This document shows, piece by piece, positions 8,598 to 17,538 of a stretch of 64,000 nt of DNA. Source of the stretch: Paraglaciecola mesophila KMM 241 (GTDB lineage Bacteria > Pseudomonadota > Gammaproteobacteria > Enterobacterales > Alteromonadaceae). The notes below the pieces were generated by a model. The model saw only the letters and a list, made by a program, of their open reading frames with translations, was not told the DNA's origin and did not search any database. Where the stretch lies: contig NZ_BAEP01000089.1 in assembly GCF_000315015.1 (NCBI RefSeq), forward strand, positions 62,001 through 126,000, in the 5' to 3' direction. The position numbers were made by a program, and so were the translations under genes. Numbering within the stretch: position 1 is the first letter of the stretch; each line of letters opens with the position of its first letter.

Positions 8598-9461
8598 TTA
8601 CTCTATATTGGCTATCTGCTCGCGCATTTGCTCAATCAATACCTTTAACTCGACCGCTGATTGCGTGATGTCGCTATTGATTGACTTAGAGCCTAGTGTG
8701 TTTGACTCACGGTTAAACTCTTGCATCATAAAATCTAACCGACGACCTACTGGGCCGCCTTTTTTAAGAATTTTACGGGTCTCACCAATATGCGATACTA
8801 AGCGGTCTAGCTCTTCCGCTACGTCGACTTTTTGCGCCAGGATGATCATCTCTTGCTCTACGCGAGTAGCATCGAGTTCAATCTTAGCTTCTTCAAAGCG
8901 GGCAAGAATCTTGTCTTTTTGCCACTTGAGCACATCAGGCATGTGCTGGGTCACTTTATCGACTTCCACTTGAATGCCATCAAGGCGTTGCTCGATCATC
9001 GCTCTAAGGTTAGTACCTTCGGTGGCGCGGGCCGTGATAAAATCACTTAAAGTGGCGTCGAATTCAGCTAAAACATCGGCTTGAATCCCTTCCATATCAG
9101 TTTCTTCTGCGGCGATAACACCGGGCCAGCGCAATACGTCTAACGGGTTTACACCTGATGATTGGCCATGAGATTGCACCCAGTCGGCTGCATTCATCAC
9201 TTGGCGCGCCAAATCTTCATTCAAACTTAATTTACCGACCGCTGCATCGTTCGCTACAAAACGCAGTGCACATTCTACTTTTCCACGTTGTAATTGTTTG
9301 CGAAACCGTTCGCGCAATATGGGCTCTAGGCTTTTGAATTGCTCAGGCAGACGAAAATAGGTTTCAAGAAAACGTTGGTTAACAGAGCGGATTTCCCATA
9401 CGGCTGTACCCCACTGTGCTTTAAGTTCGCGACGGGCAAATGCGGTCATGCTGTAAATCAT
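8598..9461 (-). CDS. yicC: YicC family endoribonuclease
   Basis: A 287-residue protein matching YicC along its full length, from the N-terminal MIYSMTAFARRE through SVNQRFLE to the C-terminal block MMQEFNRESNTLGSKS. E. coli YicC is an endoribonuclease that affects small-RNA turnover. An in-frame ATG at 9470 directly abuts the AAGGA ribosome site, whereas ATG 9461 sits nine bases from it and matches the family start, so I chose 9461. It is divergent from rph, as in E. coli and many other gammaproteobacteria. Confidence 0.93.
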   Translation of the reverse strand: MIYSMTAFARRELKAQWGTAVWEIRSVNQRFLETYFRLPEQFKSLEPILRERFRKQLQRGKVECALRFVANDAAVGKLSLNEDLARQVMNAADWVQSHGQSSGVNPLDVLRWPGVIAAEETDMEGIQADVLAEFDATLSDFITARATEGTNLRAMIEQRLDGIQVEVDKVTQHMPDVLKWQKDKILARFEEAKIELDATRVEQEMIILAQKVDVAEELDRLVSHIGETRKILKKGGPVGRRLDFMMQEFNRESNTLGSKSINSDITQSAVELKVLIEQMREQIANIE

Positions 9462-9492
9462 TAGGTTCATTCCTTGGTGAAAACTGATGGGT

Positions 9493-9498
9493 ATTATA
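9493..9498 (-). promoter_or_regulatory. Candidate -10 element for yicC
   Basis: The minus strand reads TATAAT here, 32 bases before the yicC start. No good -35 hexamer is visible at 17 bases. Confidence 0.35.
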
Positions 9499-9606
9499 CC
9501 CCTGTGACATCAATGCGCGATAGCTAACATTTTTTAAGACCTTTTCAGTAACAGAATAAGTGCAATATTGGCCACATTTTTGTAAGAACCCGCGCTGTCA
9601 TTTGGG

Positions 9607-9612
9607 TATAAT
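9607..9612 (+). promoter_or_regulatory. Candidate -10 element for rph-pyrE
   Basis: A perfect TATAAT lies 29 bases before the rph start, with AAGGAG between. The -35 region is poor, so only the -10 is proposed. Confidence 0.42.
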
Positions 9613-9640
9613 GCGCGCAAATTATTTAAAGGAGTTATCC

Positions 9641-10354
9641 ATGCGCCCGAACGACAGAACTGCAAGCCAAATTCGCCCAGTTACTATTACCCGCAATTTC
9701 ACTTGTCATGCAGAAGGTTCTGTATTGATTGAGTTCGGCAACACGAAAGTATTGTGCAACGCCTCTGTTACTGAAGGTGTGCCACGTTTCATGAAAGGCC
9801 AAGGCAAAGGCTGGGTGAATGCTGAGTACAGCATGTTGCCACGTGCGACCCATACTCGTTCGGATCGTGAAGCAGCTCGTGGTAAACAAGGTGGTCGCAC
9901 ATTGGAAATTCAGCGTTTAATCGCTCGTTCATTGCGTGCCGCCCTTGATTTAAAACTGCTTGGCGAAAATACCATAGTCGTAGATTGCGATGTGATTCAG
10001 GCCGACGGCGGCACTCGTACTGCATCTATCACAGGTGCATGTGTGGCGCTCGTTGATGCGCTAACGTGGATGCGCAGCAAAGGGATAATCAAAACCAACC
10101 CTATGAAACACATGATAGCGGCGATTTCTGTTGGTATTTATAAAGGCAATGCGATTGCTGACTTGGAATACACAGAGGACTCAGAAGCAGAAACCGATAT
10201 GAATGTGGTGATGACCGATACGGGTAAAATGATCGAGGTACAAGGTACTGCCGAAGGCGAACCTTTTAGTATCGAAGAAATGCACGAAATGTTAGAGCTA
10301 GCAAAACACGGTATCCGTGAATTGTTCGACGAGCAAAAAGCAGCACTTAACTAA
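9641..10354 (+). CDS. rph: Ribonuclease PH
   Basis: A 237-residue phosphorolytic 3'-5' exoribonuclease that trims tRNA 3' ends. The start is ATG 9641, preceded by AAGGAG; longer in-frame starts would lack this site. Recognisable blocks are [14 protein letters not shown] at the N-terminus, the substrate-binding [20 protein letters not shown], and the catalytic [19 protein letters not shown] with its acidic residues. The length equals that of an intact family member, unlike the truncated Rph of E. coli K-12. It is followed 38 bases later by pyrE, the same order as in E. coli. Confidence 0.97.
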
Positions 10355-10392
10355 GAATTAGCCAATCAACATCTCAAAACATAGGTAGATAA

Positions 10393-11046
10393 ATGCTAGA
10401 TTATCAAAAAGAGTTTATTGAGTTTGCCTTGGGCCGTGGTGTGCTCAAATTTGGTGAATTCACTTTGAAATCTGGGCGCAAAAGCCCGTATTTTTTCAAT
10501 GCCGGTTTGTTTAATACAGGCCGTGATTTGGCCAAATTAGGTCAGTACTATGCTCAAGCGCTGCAAGCGTCAAATATTGAATACGATTTGCTATTCGGGC
10601 CTGCTTATAAAGGGATCCCCATCGCAACAACAACTGCTGTAGCATTGGCTGACAAGCACGATGTTGATAAGCCCTACTGCTTTAACCGAAAAGAAGCCAA
10701 AACCCACGGTGAAGGTGGAAATTTGGTGGGCAGTGCATTAGCTGGCAAAGTTATGTTAGTAGATGATGTCATCACAGCGGGCACGGCAATACGTGAATCT
10801 ATGGCATTAATTGCGGCCCATGATGCGAGCCTAGCGGGTGTGTTGATTGCACTTGATCGCCAAGAGAAAGGCCAAGGTGAGTTGTCTGCCATTCAAGAAG
10901 TCGAGCGAGATTTTGCCACGCAAGTGGTGTCTATTGTTAGCTTGGCTGATTTAATTGAGTACTTGCAAACCCAAGTTTCAACGCAACCTGATTTGGCTGA
11001 GCATTTGGCAAATATTAAGCAGTACCGTGTTGATTATGGGATCTGA
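10393..11046 (+). CDS. pyrE: Orotate phosphoribosyltransferase
   Basis: A 217-residue enzyme that converts orotate and PRPP into OMP in de novo pyrimidine synthesis. It shows the PRPP-binding loop [14 protein letters not shown], the [13 protein letters not shown] substrate segment and the GPAYKGIP loop. Length and motifs match the E. coli protein. It lies between rph and a tusA-like gene, overlapping the latter by 11 bases, so the three are probably co-transcribed. Confidence 0.97.
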   Translation: MLDYQKEFIEFALGRGVLKFGEFTLKSGRKSPYFFNAGLFNTGRDLAKLGQYYAQALQASNIEYDLLFGPAYKGIPIATTTAVALADKHDVDKPYCFNRKEAKTHGEGGNLVGSALAGKVMLVDDVITAGTAIRESMALIAAHDASLAGVLIALDRQEKGQGELSAIQEVERDFATQVVSIVSLADLIEYLQTQVSTQPDLAEHLANIKQYRVDYGI

Positions 11047-11299
11047 AGTGACATCTGCTAATTTTGAGGACGCTAATCATCAACTTGACGCTCTTGGTCT
11101 GCGTTGCCCTGAGCCTGTGATGATGGTGCGATTAAGCATACGTAACATGCAACTCGGGGAAACCTTGGCAATCAGCGCCGATGATCACTCTACTACCCGC
11201 GATATCCCTAGCTTTTGTCGCTTTATGGGGCATACTTTACTTGCCAGTGAAGTGGACGCAAAGCCCTATCGCTACTTGATCCGTAAAGACAAAAGTTAG
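11036..11299 (+). CDS. tusA: TusA-family sulfurtransferase (sulfur carrier)
   Basis: An 87-residue protein with the family signature [17 protein letters not shown]; the Cys of CPEP is the persulfide-carrying residue. TusA relays sulfur from IscS toward 2-thiouridine formation in tRNA. ATG 11036 overlaps the end of pyrE by 11 bases, and GTG 11048 just after the pyrE stop is an alternative. Either suggests translational coupling. It has about ten extra N-terminal residues compared with E. coli TusA. The symbol is assigned from the motif, and a paralogous TusA-like role cannot be excluded. Confidence 0.85.
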   Translation: MGSEVTSANFEDANHQLDALGLRCPEPVMMVRLSIRNMQLGETLAISADDHSTTRDIPSFCRFMGHTLLASEVDAKPYRYLIRKDKS

Positions 11300-11341
11300 T
11301 ACTTACTTTCTATATGCTCTTAGAATTAATGTAATTTCGAT

Positions 11342-11373
11342 ACAAGCCGCTGTTCTAAACAGCAGCGGCTTGT
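11342..11373. repeat. Perfect 11-bp inverted repeat between convergent genes
   Basis: ACAAGCCGCTG and CAGCGGCTTGT flank a ten-base loop. It lies between the tusA-like gene and the minus-strand small gene, whose stop codon (11355-11357) sits in the loop. It may serve as a bidirectional terminator, although neither side has a T run. Confidence 0.6.
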
Positions 11374-11534
11374 AACAATAGATTCATTAATATGCGTTTA
11401 CTGCTAGTACAATCGCAATGCAGCTCTTCGGCGCATACGTTGTGTTCAGCCAATAAGCGTTTAAGTACATCTACCCGTAATTGAATGGGCACAAACTGTT
11501 CTTGGTCGCGTGACTTAGGGCTATAAGTTTGCAT
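11355..11534 (-). CDS. Small Cys-containing protein (59 residues), second gene of a Fur-box operon
   Basis: This short gene is supported by an ATG at 11534 with GGGTGGA eight bases upstream and by its position 23 bases after another gene under a Fur box. The product starts MQTYSPKSRDQEQF, continues with an amphipathic RVDVLKRLLAEHNV, then a Cys-rich part, CAEELHCDC, and ends in hydrophobic LLLQAAAV. I do not recognise the family. The three Cys plus His invite a metal or Fe-S role, which is inference. It lacks a signal peptide. Confidence 0.62.
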   Translation of the reverse strand: MQTYSPKSRDQEQFVPIQLRVDVLKRLLAEHNVCAEELHCDCTSSKRILMNLLLQAAAV

Positions 11535-11557
11535 GTTCTATCCACCCGTTATAAAGA

Positions 11558-12010
11558 TTAATGAAGAGCGTGCTCCTCGTTGAGCTGTGACTGCATGAAC
11601 TTCTGATGAAAGCCCGCCCCTAGTGCCAAAGACTTAATACAGTCGATAACACAACGCTGTAGTTTAGGTTGCTGGTAACTGAGGGTCAGTTCTGGCTTGA
11701 GGCGTTTTTGTGCCTGATCGTATATGGCTAAACTAAGGGTTTTTTGTCCTAGCTTTTGCAGAGTATCGGCCAATAGCACTGCGGTTGCGGTGAAATCAAC
11801 GACTTTTGAAGAGGTTTGCCTATCAGCTTGGGTCATCACTATTTCAGCGGTTTCATAGGCGCAGCCCAAATAAGGTAGTGCTTGTTGCCACGCACCCTGC
11901 TCTCGGTAATATTGGCCTGTGTCTTGGGTTTCACGTAGATGAGTATGTGCGGCCATAGGGTTGGTTGCTAACCACTGGCGGTGGTTGGGGCATAGAAAGT
12001 TCTGTGACAT
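11558..12010 (-). CDS. Hypothetical helical (TPR-like) protein, first gene of a Fur-box operon
   Basis: A 150-residue protein I do not recognise. It begins MSQNFLCPNHRQWL and then contains helix pairs such as QYYREQGAWQQALPYLGCAYETA and LADTLQKLGQKTLSLAIYDQAQKRL, which have the spacing of two to three tetratricopeptide-like repeats. There are four Cys and no signal peptide. Directly upstream are a candidate promoter and a 14/15 Fur box, so expression should rise under iron starvation. With the 59-residue gene downstream it forms an apparent two-gene operon. Confidence 0.75.
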   Translation of the reverse strand: MSQNFLCPNHRQWLATNPMAAHTHLRETQDTGQYYREQGAWQQALPYLGCAYETAEIVMTQADRQTSSKVVDFTATAVLLADTLQKLGQKTLSLAIYDQAQKRLKPELTLSYQQPKLQRCVIDCIKSLALGAGFHQKFMQSQLNEEHALH

Positions 12011-12039
12011 ATCGATTCTCGTGTTGATTGCGTAAAATT

Positions 12040-12068
12040 AAATTAACGCAAATGAGAATGATTATCAA
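12040..12068 (-). promoter_or_regulatory. Promoter overlapped by a Fur box
   Basis: On the minus strand TTGATA (12068-12063) and TAATTT (12045-12040) are 17 bases apart, a fair sigma-70 promoter. The 7-1-7 Fur pattern TGAGAATGATTATCA covers 12053-12067, with one mismatch to TGATAATNATTATCA. Fur bound with iron would block the -35 and spacer. Confidence 0.78.
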
Positions 12069-12086
12069 TTATTATTGTTAAATTTA

Positions 12087-12132
12087 TTAACCTTTCTCGA
12101 GAGGCCTAGAATAGGTGCTTAAGAAAGGTTAA
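12087..12132. repeat. 11-bp perfect inverted repeat
   Basis: TTAACCTTTCT and AGAAAGGTTAA are separated by 24 bases that include TCTCGAGA. It lies downstream of the methyltransferase-like gene and upstream of the Fur box, and may be that gene's terminator, although the T tail is weak. Confidence 0.45.
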
Positions 12133-12187
12133 TGACGTATTTTAACTGATTGTTTTAATTAGTTAATTTTCTTTACAGCATTTTAAA

Positions 12188-12952
12188 CTAAGGCTTTTTA
12201 AATTTTAGCGTCCAGCGATCAGTATTCCCTGTTACGCTTTTTGCACCGACTTCAAACCTAAGCTCATCATCTTCTCTGTAATGCAAATCGCTCACATCCA
12301 CTAGCTCGAAGCCTGCTTGCTGAATTTCATGAATAGCCAATACTGGGTCTACTCTGCGGCGGTTTGCATTGCTCGCTGGCTCGTTATGGCGCGCGGTATG
12401 GTCAACCACCGCATAGATACCACCTGACTTGAGTGCGGCAAAAGCCACTTCATTCATTTTACGACGGCCTTGCTCGTTAAAGTTATGATAGTTGCGAAAT
12501 GTGAGCACCATATCTAAGTTGCTTACATCGAGTGAGTCAACATCAAGAGAATAGAAACGGGCCCCGTCCTCACGCCACAAACGGGCATCTTGTGCGGTCA
12601 CTTTCGCTTTTTCAAATCCAGGTTCTTTGAAGAGAGTGTCAGCGACGCGACCTGCCCCTATTGCTGCGTAGTACTGCCCTTCATCAGCAACCACTGGAGC
12701 TAATATCTTGGTGTACCATCCCCCTCCAGGTATAAGCTCGACAATATGCATATCAGGTTTTAATCCAAAGAACGCTAAGGTTTCTAGGGGTTTTCGGTTG
12801 TCGTCCCGTGCGGTCTCTTGGGTGCTTCTTATGTCACTGGTCATAGCGGCTTGGATTTTTTCTTTAAGGGTGTGTTGATCGGCCATTGCCGAGCCTGCCA
12901 ATAAAAAACTGCTGGCAGTCAAAACAGTTAATGCGAGTTTGCTTAATTTCAT
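12188..12952 (-). CDS. Exported class I SAM-methyltransferase-like protein
   Basis: A 254-residue protein. Residues 1-24 look like a Sec signal peptide ending GSAMA, followed by a Rossmann methyltransferase fold with a motif I variant, VELIPGGGWYTKIL, and a later LDMVLTFRNYHNF that corresponds to motif IV. The start chosen is ATG 12952, seven bases after GGAG; the longer TTG start at 12964 would overlap that site. Methyltransferases with signal peptides are unusual because SAM is not known to be available in the periplasm, so the protein may have lost or changed its activity. The target is unknown. Confidence 0.8.
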   Translation of the reverse strand: MKLSKLALTVLTASSFLLAGSAMADQHTLKEKIQAAMTSDIRSTQETARDDNRKPLETLAFFGLKPDMHIVELIPGGGWYTKILAPVVADEGQYYAAIGAGRVADTLFKEPGFEKAKVTAQDARLWREDGARFYSLDVDSLDVSNLDMVLTFRNYHNFNEQGRRKMNEVAFAALKSGGIYAVVDHTARHNEPASNANRRRVDPVLAIHEIQQAGFELVDVSDLHYREDDELRFEVGAKSVTGNTDRWTLKFKKP

Positions 12953-13066
12953 GTGTCGCTCCAAAGTGGTAAATAGTATTGTGGTGCTAAGGGGTTTAAA
13001 TAAATCACCGAGTTGAGTGTGGCGCGCAATATTTTTAAGGCATCACAACTCGACTGTTCTCAAATT

Positions 13067-14362
13067 CTAGGCTTCAGGTGTTTTATATATCTGACCGTTT
13101 TTCATCACAAAACTGATTTGCTGCATTCTTTTGATATCGTCTAGCGGGTCACCAGAGACTGCGACTAAATCTGCTAACTTTCCATCTTCGATGGTACCTA
13201 AAGAATCGAGTTGGTCGATTAATATTGCGCCATGATAGGTTGCGGCTCGAATAGCCTCTATGGGCTTCATGCCTGCTTCGACCATAAGCACAAACTCTAA
13301 GCCGTTATCACCGTGAGCGGATACACCTGAATCTGTACCAAATGCAATTTTAACCCCGGCTTTGTGTGCATTAGCCAAAGTTTGCAGGATCAGAGGCCCT
13401 ATGGTCGCAGCTTTTGGTCGTACTAACTCTGGGAAGAATCCATCAATTTTGGCTTTCTCAGCTACCCAATTACCAGCCATCACGGTAGGAACATAGTAAG
13501 TCTGATGCTTTTTCATCAGTTTAAAGGTTTGTTTGTCCATGTAGGTGCCATGCTCGATGGATGTCACCCCTGCTTTAATCGCACGCTCCATGCCTTCTTT
13601 ACCATGAGCATGAACGGCGATTGTCATACCATAATCTTTAGCGGTATCAACAATAGCCTTTAATTCATCATCCATAAACTGTGGGTTTTGGCCGCTTTTA
13701 GCTACTGATAGCACGCCTCCGGTAGCCGTAATCTTAATTAGATCAGCGCCATCTTTGTAACGTTGACGAACCGCCTTACGCGCTTCTGCTACACCATTAA
13801 TTACGCCGTCAGTGGCGCCTGGGTCGCCTTGGATTTTCTTTGCGGTACCGTTGGTTGGGTCAGCATGCCCGCCCGTTGTGGCAATCGATTTTGCCGCTGT
13901 GAAAATACGTGGTCCTTCAACTACTCCCTTATTAATCGCATTGCGTAGGGCCACCGATTCGTTGTAACCATCGCCTAAGTTACGAATAGTGGTGAAACCC
14001 GCCAGCAGCGTACGCTTAGCGTACTGAACGCCTTTTATGGCGTAGTCGGCTTCATTTAAGGTAAAACGCTCCATGTAACTCGAGGGGCCGTTATGTTGCG
14101 AGGTAACGTGGGTGTGCATATCCATTAAGCCAGGCATAAGGGTGTGCGTTTTAAGATCGACCAGTTCATCTTGTTCGCCGCCGGTAATATAGCCTTGGTG
14201 GATTTCTCTGATTTTATTGCCATCAACCACCACGGTCACTTCACTCATTACTTTGTCTGAATTGGCGGGGATAAGTTTACCTGCTTGTATATAGGTGGCT
14301 GCTAGGGCTTGGGTGCATATCAGTGATGCGGCTAGGGCAACGCTGAGCATTGAAACTCGCAT
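13067..14362 (-). CDS. Exported metal-dependent amidohydrolase (Xaa-Pro dipeptidase/imidazolonepropionase-like)
   Basis: A 431-residue periplasmic hydrolase with a signal peptide ending QALAA. It has the amidohydrolase metal ligands in order: HTH in DMHTHVTSQHN (about residue 80), a Lys-containing KITATGG strand, AVHAHG, SIEHGTYMD, and the final GTDSGVSAHG Asp. Relatives in marine and soil bacteria hydrolyse Xaa-Pro or Xaa-Arg dipeptides or N-acyl amino acids, so a dipeptidase role is a reasonable family-level guess. It lies 114 bases upstream of the methyltransferase-like gene on the same strand and may be co-transcribed with it. Confidence 0.88.
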   Translation of the reverse strand: MRVSMLSVALAASLICTQALAATYIQAGKLIPANSDKVMSEVTVVVDGNKIREIHQGYITGGEQDELVDLKTHTLMPGLMDMHTHVTSQHNGPSSYMERFTLNEADYAIKGVQYAKRTLLAGFTTIRNLGDGYNESVALRNAINKGVVEGPRIFTAAKSIATTGGHADPTNGTAKKIQGDPGATDGVINGVAEARKAVRQRYKDGADLIKITATGGVLSVAKSGQNPQFMDDELKAIVDTAKDYGMTIAVHAHGKEGMERAIKAGVTSIEHGTYMDKQTFKLMKKHQTYYVPTVMAGNWVAEKAKIDGFFPELVRPKAATIGPLILQTLANAHKAGVKIAFGTDSGVSAHGDNGLEFVLMVEAGMKPIEAIRAATYHGAILIDQLDSLGTIEDGKLADLVAVSGDPLDDIKRMQQISFVMKNGQIYKTPEA

Positions 14363-14532
14363 AGTATTATTCTCGTTTTAGCTAGTGAGTGTTCAGATTA
14401 GGGGAATAAGGTCGGTAGGTCAAAACGATGCGAGGTACTAAATGTTAACAAAATGTTATGTCGCTAAGGTGATCACAACACAATGATTCTAATCGACAAA
14501 AGTTAACTGGAAGGGATGAAAAAGTAGGATGA

Positions 14533-15057
14533 CTATAACTTACCTAAACAAAAGCGATAATCCCCACTACTAATATACAAAGCGTCATTCTTTTGCTCGG
14601 CTTGCTCAATTAATTGGTAATAAACGTTCTGATGCAATCGCGCCCATAAATTGCGTCTTACATTGATATAGGGCAAAGCAAGGTTGTTTTTGCTGTCTTC
14701 TTTTAACTCAACAGGATTTTGCGCGCTAACGATTATTTGCTCCTCGGTCTGAGTCGTAAATACCAGTAAATCGCCTTGTTGTTCCCACTGGGTGATCACG
14801 TAAGGTACGTCTTCTACCGTGATACCGAGCTTTTCAACTGGGGTGACCAAAAAGTATTGGTCACCCTCTTTTTTCAATACACTAGCAAACAGTTTCACCA
14901 ACGCTTTGCGACCAATAGGCGTACCCATGTAAAACCAGCTCCCATCGTGCTTTATGACAAGATCCATATCGCCACAAAAATCTGGATTCCACTTATCAAC
15001 CGGCGGCAGCTTGCCTTGTTGATCGCCAAGCTGCTTTTGTAGTGTAGCTAAGTCCAT
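14533..15057 (-). CDS. DUF1285 domain protein
   Basis: A 174-residue cytosolic protein matching DUF1285, with the PPVDKWNPDFCGDMD lead and the IKHDGSWFYMGTPIGR block. The family has a solved two-domain structure but no assigned function. It follows the DUF3014 gene by 12 bases on the same strand, and the two are probably one operon. Confidence 0.85.
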   Translation of the reverse strand: MDLATLQKQLGDQQGKLPPVDKWNPDFCGDMDLVIKHDGSWFYMGTPIGRKALVKLFASVLKKEGDQYFLVTPVEKLGITVEDVPYVITQWEQQGDLLVFTTQTEEQIIVSAQNPVELKEDSKNNLALPYINVRRNLWARLHQNVYYQLIEQAEQKNDALYISSGDYRFCLGKL

Positions 15058-15069
15058 ATTGAAGACGGC

Positions 15070-15909
15070 CTATTCTTGATCTGCTGCGATTGCGGTCTTG
15101 ACCTCTCGAAGTTTGGCTTTAATACGGCGCATATTTTCAGGACCTGTACGCAGCAACTGTTTTTGAGGTGACGCTAAGGCTTCTAAACGCTGATCTTTAA
15201 ACTTAAACATGACACTGTCAGTGTAAACTTCAACAGGAACAGGTACTTCTGGTGTATCAAGTAATAAGTCAATGGCATCAAGTAAGGTGTCATCGAAATC
15301 TTGCCCAGGGCTGCTGATCTCTGCAAATATCTTGTTGATAGCAGGTTTGTATTCTTGATAAAGCTGCTCCAAAGATTGTGGATCAAGTGATTCAAGTACA
15401 TCTACATAAGGCGTATAGCGTTTGTAGCTAGCTGGGTCTATCCACTCTTTGTCTGCTTGTTGGAATGTGCGAAAAGTTTGTTCGGGCTTTTTCAGCACCT
15501 GATGATTCGCGGGTAATTCTTCATCTGCCAAGTTGTTGGTGGTGATAACGAAACGTTGTAGCAGGTCATCATTAACTAGTAGACGAGCAAGCTCTCCATA
15601 ATCTGACAACTTTAATAATTCGGTTTTGACTGCGCCATCGCTGGTATCAAGTGGCTCCGGCTCAGGGATGGGCTCAGGCTCAATTTCTGGCTCAGGCATT
15701 TCTTCGGGCTCTGGTGCCATAGGCTGTTCTTCTGGCAAAGGTAACGGGGCAACTTCAGGAATAGTGGTTACAGGTACTTCAACCGGAGGCTCAGGCTCTA
15801 CAGGTTTATCAGCCGGCCAAAAAAGCACTGCGCCAATCACTACGATCAATACAACCGCGATCACTACATAAGGCACTAATGATTTATTTTTTACGTCTTC
15901 TTCACTCAT
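15070..15909 (-). CDS. DUF3014 domain protein (single-pass membrane)
   Basis: A 279-residue protein. ATG 15909 is preceded by AAAGGAG, so the longer in-frame start at 15990 is rejected. Residues about 11-32 (LVPYVVIAVVLIVVIGAVLF) form one membrane anchor, followed by a Pro/Glu-rich linker of some 65 residues with EPEP-type repeats and then the DUF3014 domain. The linker probably spans the periplasm. No function is established. It is paired with DUF1285 downstream. Confidence 0.88.
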   Translation of the reverse strand: MSEEDVKNKSLVPYVVIAVVLIVVIGAVLFWPADKPVEPEPPVEVPVTTIPEVAPLPLPEEQPMAPEPEEMPEPEIEPEPIPEPEPLDTSDGAVKTELLKLSDYGELARLLVNDDLLQRFVITTNNLADEELPANHQVLKKPEQTFRTFQQADKEWIDPASYKRYTPYVDVLESLDPQSLEQLYQEYKPAINKIFAEISSPGQDFDDTLLDAIDLLLDTPEVPVPVEVYTDSVMFKFKDQRLEALASPQKQLLRTGPENMRRIKAKLREVKTAIAADQE

Positions 15910-16213
15910 AAAAACTCCTTTAGAGGCATCAATTTGGCCTGAAACTGTGACTGAGCATATATATACTTTATTGAGAGCACGTCGCTTCATACTGGCTAAG
16001 TTATAGTGTTGTGATAAAAGATCAATCTATCAAGGGCTATATATCTCAATTCATTGAAATTAATCTGACAGGTAGCAACCTTCAAAGCTTCGTTTTAATA
16101 ACCCTTCCAATTATGGGGTTGTTAAACTTTGTTAATAAAATGTTGCTAGCGAGCAGCGAACACCTTAATTTAGAAGGTATTAGTTGAAATAAGTTCGTTT
16201 AGGCAGCTTTGCA
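15910..16213. other. Divergent promoter region
   Basis: A 304-base gap between divergent DUF3014 and sterol-desaturase-like genes. A weak hairpin (AACCC...GGGGTT, about 16099-16119) is the only structure I noticed. No small gene with a ribosome site was found. Confidence 0.4.
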
Positions 16214-17452
16214 ATGAGTTATATAATTTACGCTATACCCTTTTTCTTTTTGTTGATCGCGTTAGAGCTATTGGCGGAGCATTTCAGAAAAACAGATTAC
16301 TACCGGACTAATGATGCGATTAATAGCTTAACGGCGGGTGTACTGAGCCGTATGTTCGGTATTTTAAAAGCCTTAGCGCCCTTCACGATATATGTGATGT
16401 TATATGACAACTATGCGCTTTTTACCTCGGGAGATAGCATCTGGCTTGGGCTGATTGCATTTGTGCTGTATGACTTTTGCTATTACTGGAATCACAGATT
16501 TGGCCATGAAATGAGTATTTTATGGGCTGCCCACGTGGTACATCACTCTAGTGAAGAGTACAACCTCACCACCGCCTTGCGACAAACAAGCGGCAGTTTT
16601 TTAAGTTGGATATTTTACCTACCGTTGGCCTTTCTAGGTGTCGATCCGTTGCTGCTACTTACCGTGGGCTCACTCAATCTTATTTATCAGTTTTGGGTGC
16701 ACACTCGCCATATTGGCAGATTGGGCTGGTTGGAATGGATATTTGTCACGCCCTCTAATCATCGAGCTCACCATGCGCAAAATCAGATTTATATCGACCG
16801 TAATTACGGAGGGGTTTTCATAATATGGGATCGGTTGTTTGGCTCATTTCAAGATGAGTTGGACCAAGAGCCCCCTATTTACGGTATTCGTAAAGCATTA
16901 CACAGTTGGAACCCTATTTATGCCAACACCCATGTTTACCAGCAATTGATAAAGGATAGCTGGCGCACCAAAGCATGGTCTGACAAATTCAAAGTATGGT
17001 TTGGCAAAACTGGCTGGCGCCCCGCTGATATGGAGCGCGATTACCCCTTAGGGCGAGTAGATTTAACGCGTTTCAAAAAGTTCGACATAGTCATTTCAAC
17101 ACGGCGTAAAGTCTACGCACTGATACAGCATGGACTCACGACTTTTGTAGGCTTGGTATTTTTACTAAATATTACCCATTTAGCGCTTATGCAACAGCTA
17201 CTAATAATTGCTTGGGTCATATTCGCCAGTGTGTCAGTAGGTGAAGTATTGGCAATGAAAGTGGCGGTTTGGTGGCTTGAGGTAGCAAAATACTTAGCGT
17301 TAGTGAGTGTGCTCGTGACTCAGCCAATCCCTTTCTGGCTAATGTTAAGCATTTCATCTTTTACGGTGGTGAGTGTTGCCATGTGGCCGAGCTTAAAAAA
17401 AGAATACACCAACATCGTCGAGCAAAAAGAGGATATGGCGATTGTAGGGTGA
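16214..17452 (+). CDS. Sterol desaturase / fatty acid hydroxylase family membrane protein
   Basis: A 412-residue integral membrane protein with the histidine clusters of the di-iron hydroxylase superfamily: HRFGHE (about residue 94), HVVHHSSEE (about 110) and HRAHHAQN (about 187), interleaved with hydrophobic helices. Three to four additional helices follow after residue 300. Family members hydroxylate or desaturate lipid or alkyl substrates. This bacterial branch includes alkylglycerol-monooxygenase-like proteins, and the substrate here is unknown. It appears to be a single-gene transcript. Confidence 0.9.
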   Translation: MSYIIYAIPFFFLLIALELLAEHFRKTDYYRTNDAINSLTAGVLSRMFGILKALAPFTIYVMLYDNYALFTSGDSIWLGLIAFVLYDFCYYWNHRFGHEMSILWAAHVVHHSSEEYNLTTALRQTSGSFLSWIFYLPLAFLGVDPLLLLTVGSLNLIYQFWVHTRHIGRLGWLEWIFVTPSNHRAHHAQNQIYIDRNYGGVFIIWDRLFGSFQDELDQEPPIYGIRKALHSWNPIYANTHVYQQLIKDSWRTKAWSDKFKVWFGKTGWRPADMERDYPLGRVDLTRFKKFDIVISTRRKVYALIQHGLTTFVGLVFLLNITHLALMQQLLIIAWVIFASVSVGEVLAMKVAVWWLEVAKYLALVSVLVTQPIPFWLMLSISSFTVVSVAMWPSLKKEYTNIVEQKEDMAIVG

Positions 17453-17538
17453 TCTGACTTCATTTTGTGTGAGTAAAAAAGCCATCAACTGCAAAACGAT
17501 CCTGTCATGCGCTGAAGGTCATACTCACTGGAGTCATT

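Noticed and set aside
9560-9640. Upstream extension of rph
   Set aside because: ATG 9641 has a strong AAGGAG site and the family start; the extension spans the promoter -10.
15626-15871. Gly/Ser-rich 81-residue frame
   Set aside because: It is the antisense shadow of the Pro/Glu-rich linker of the DUF3014 gene.
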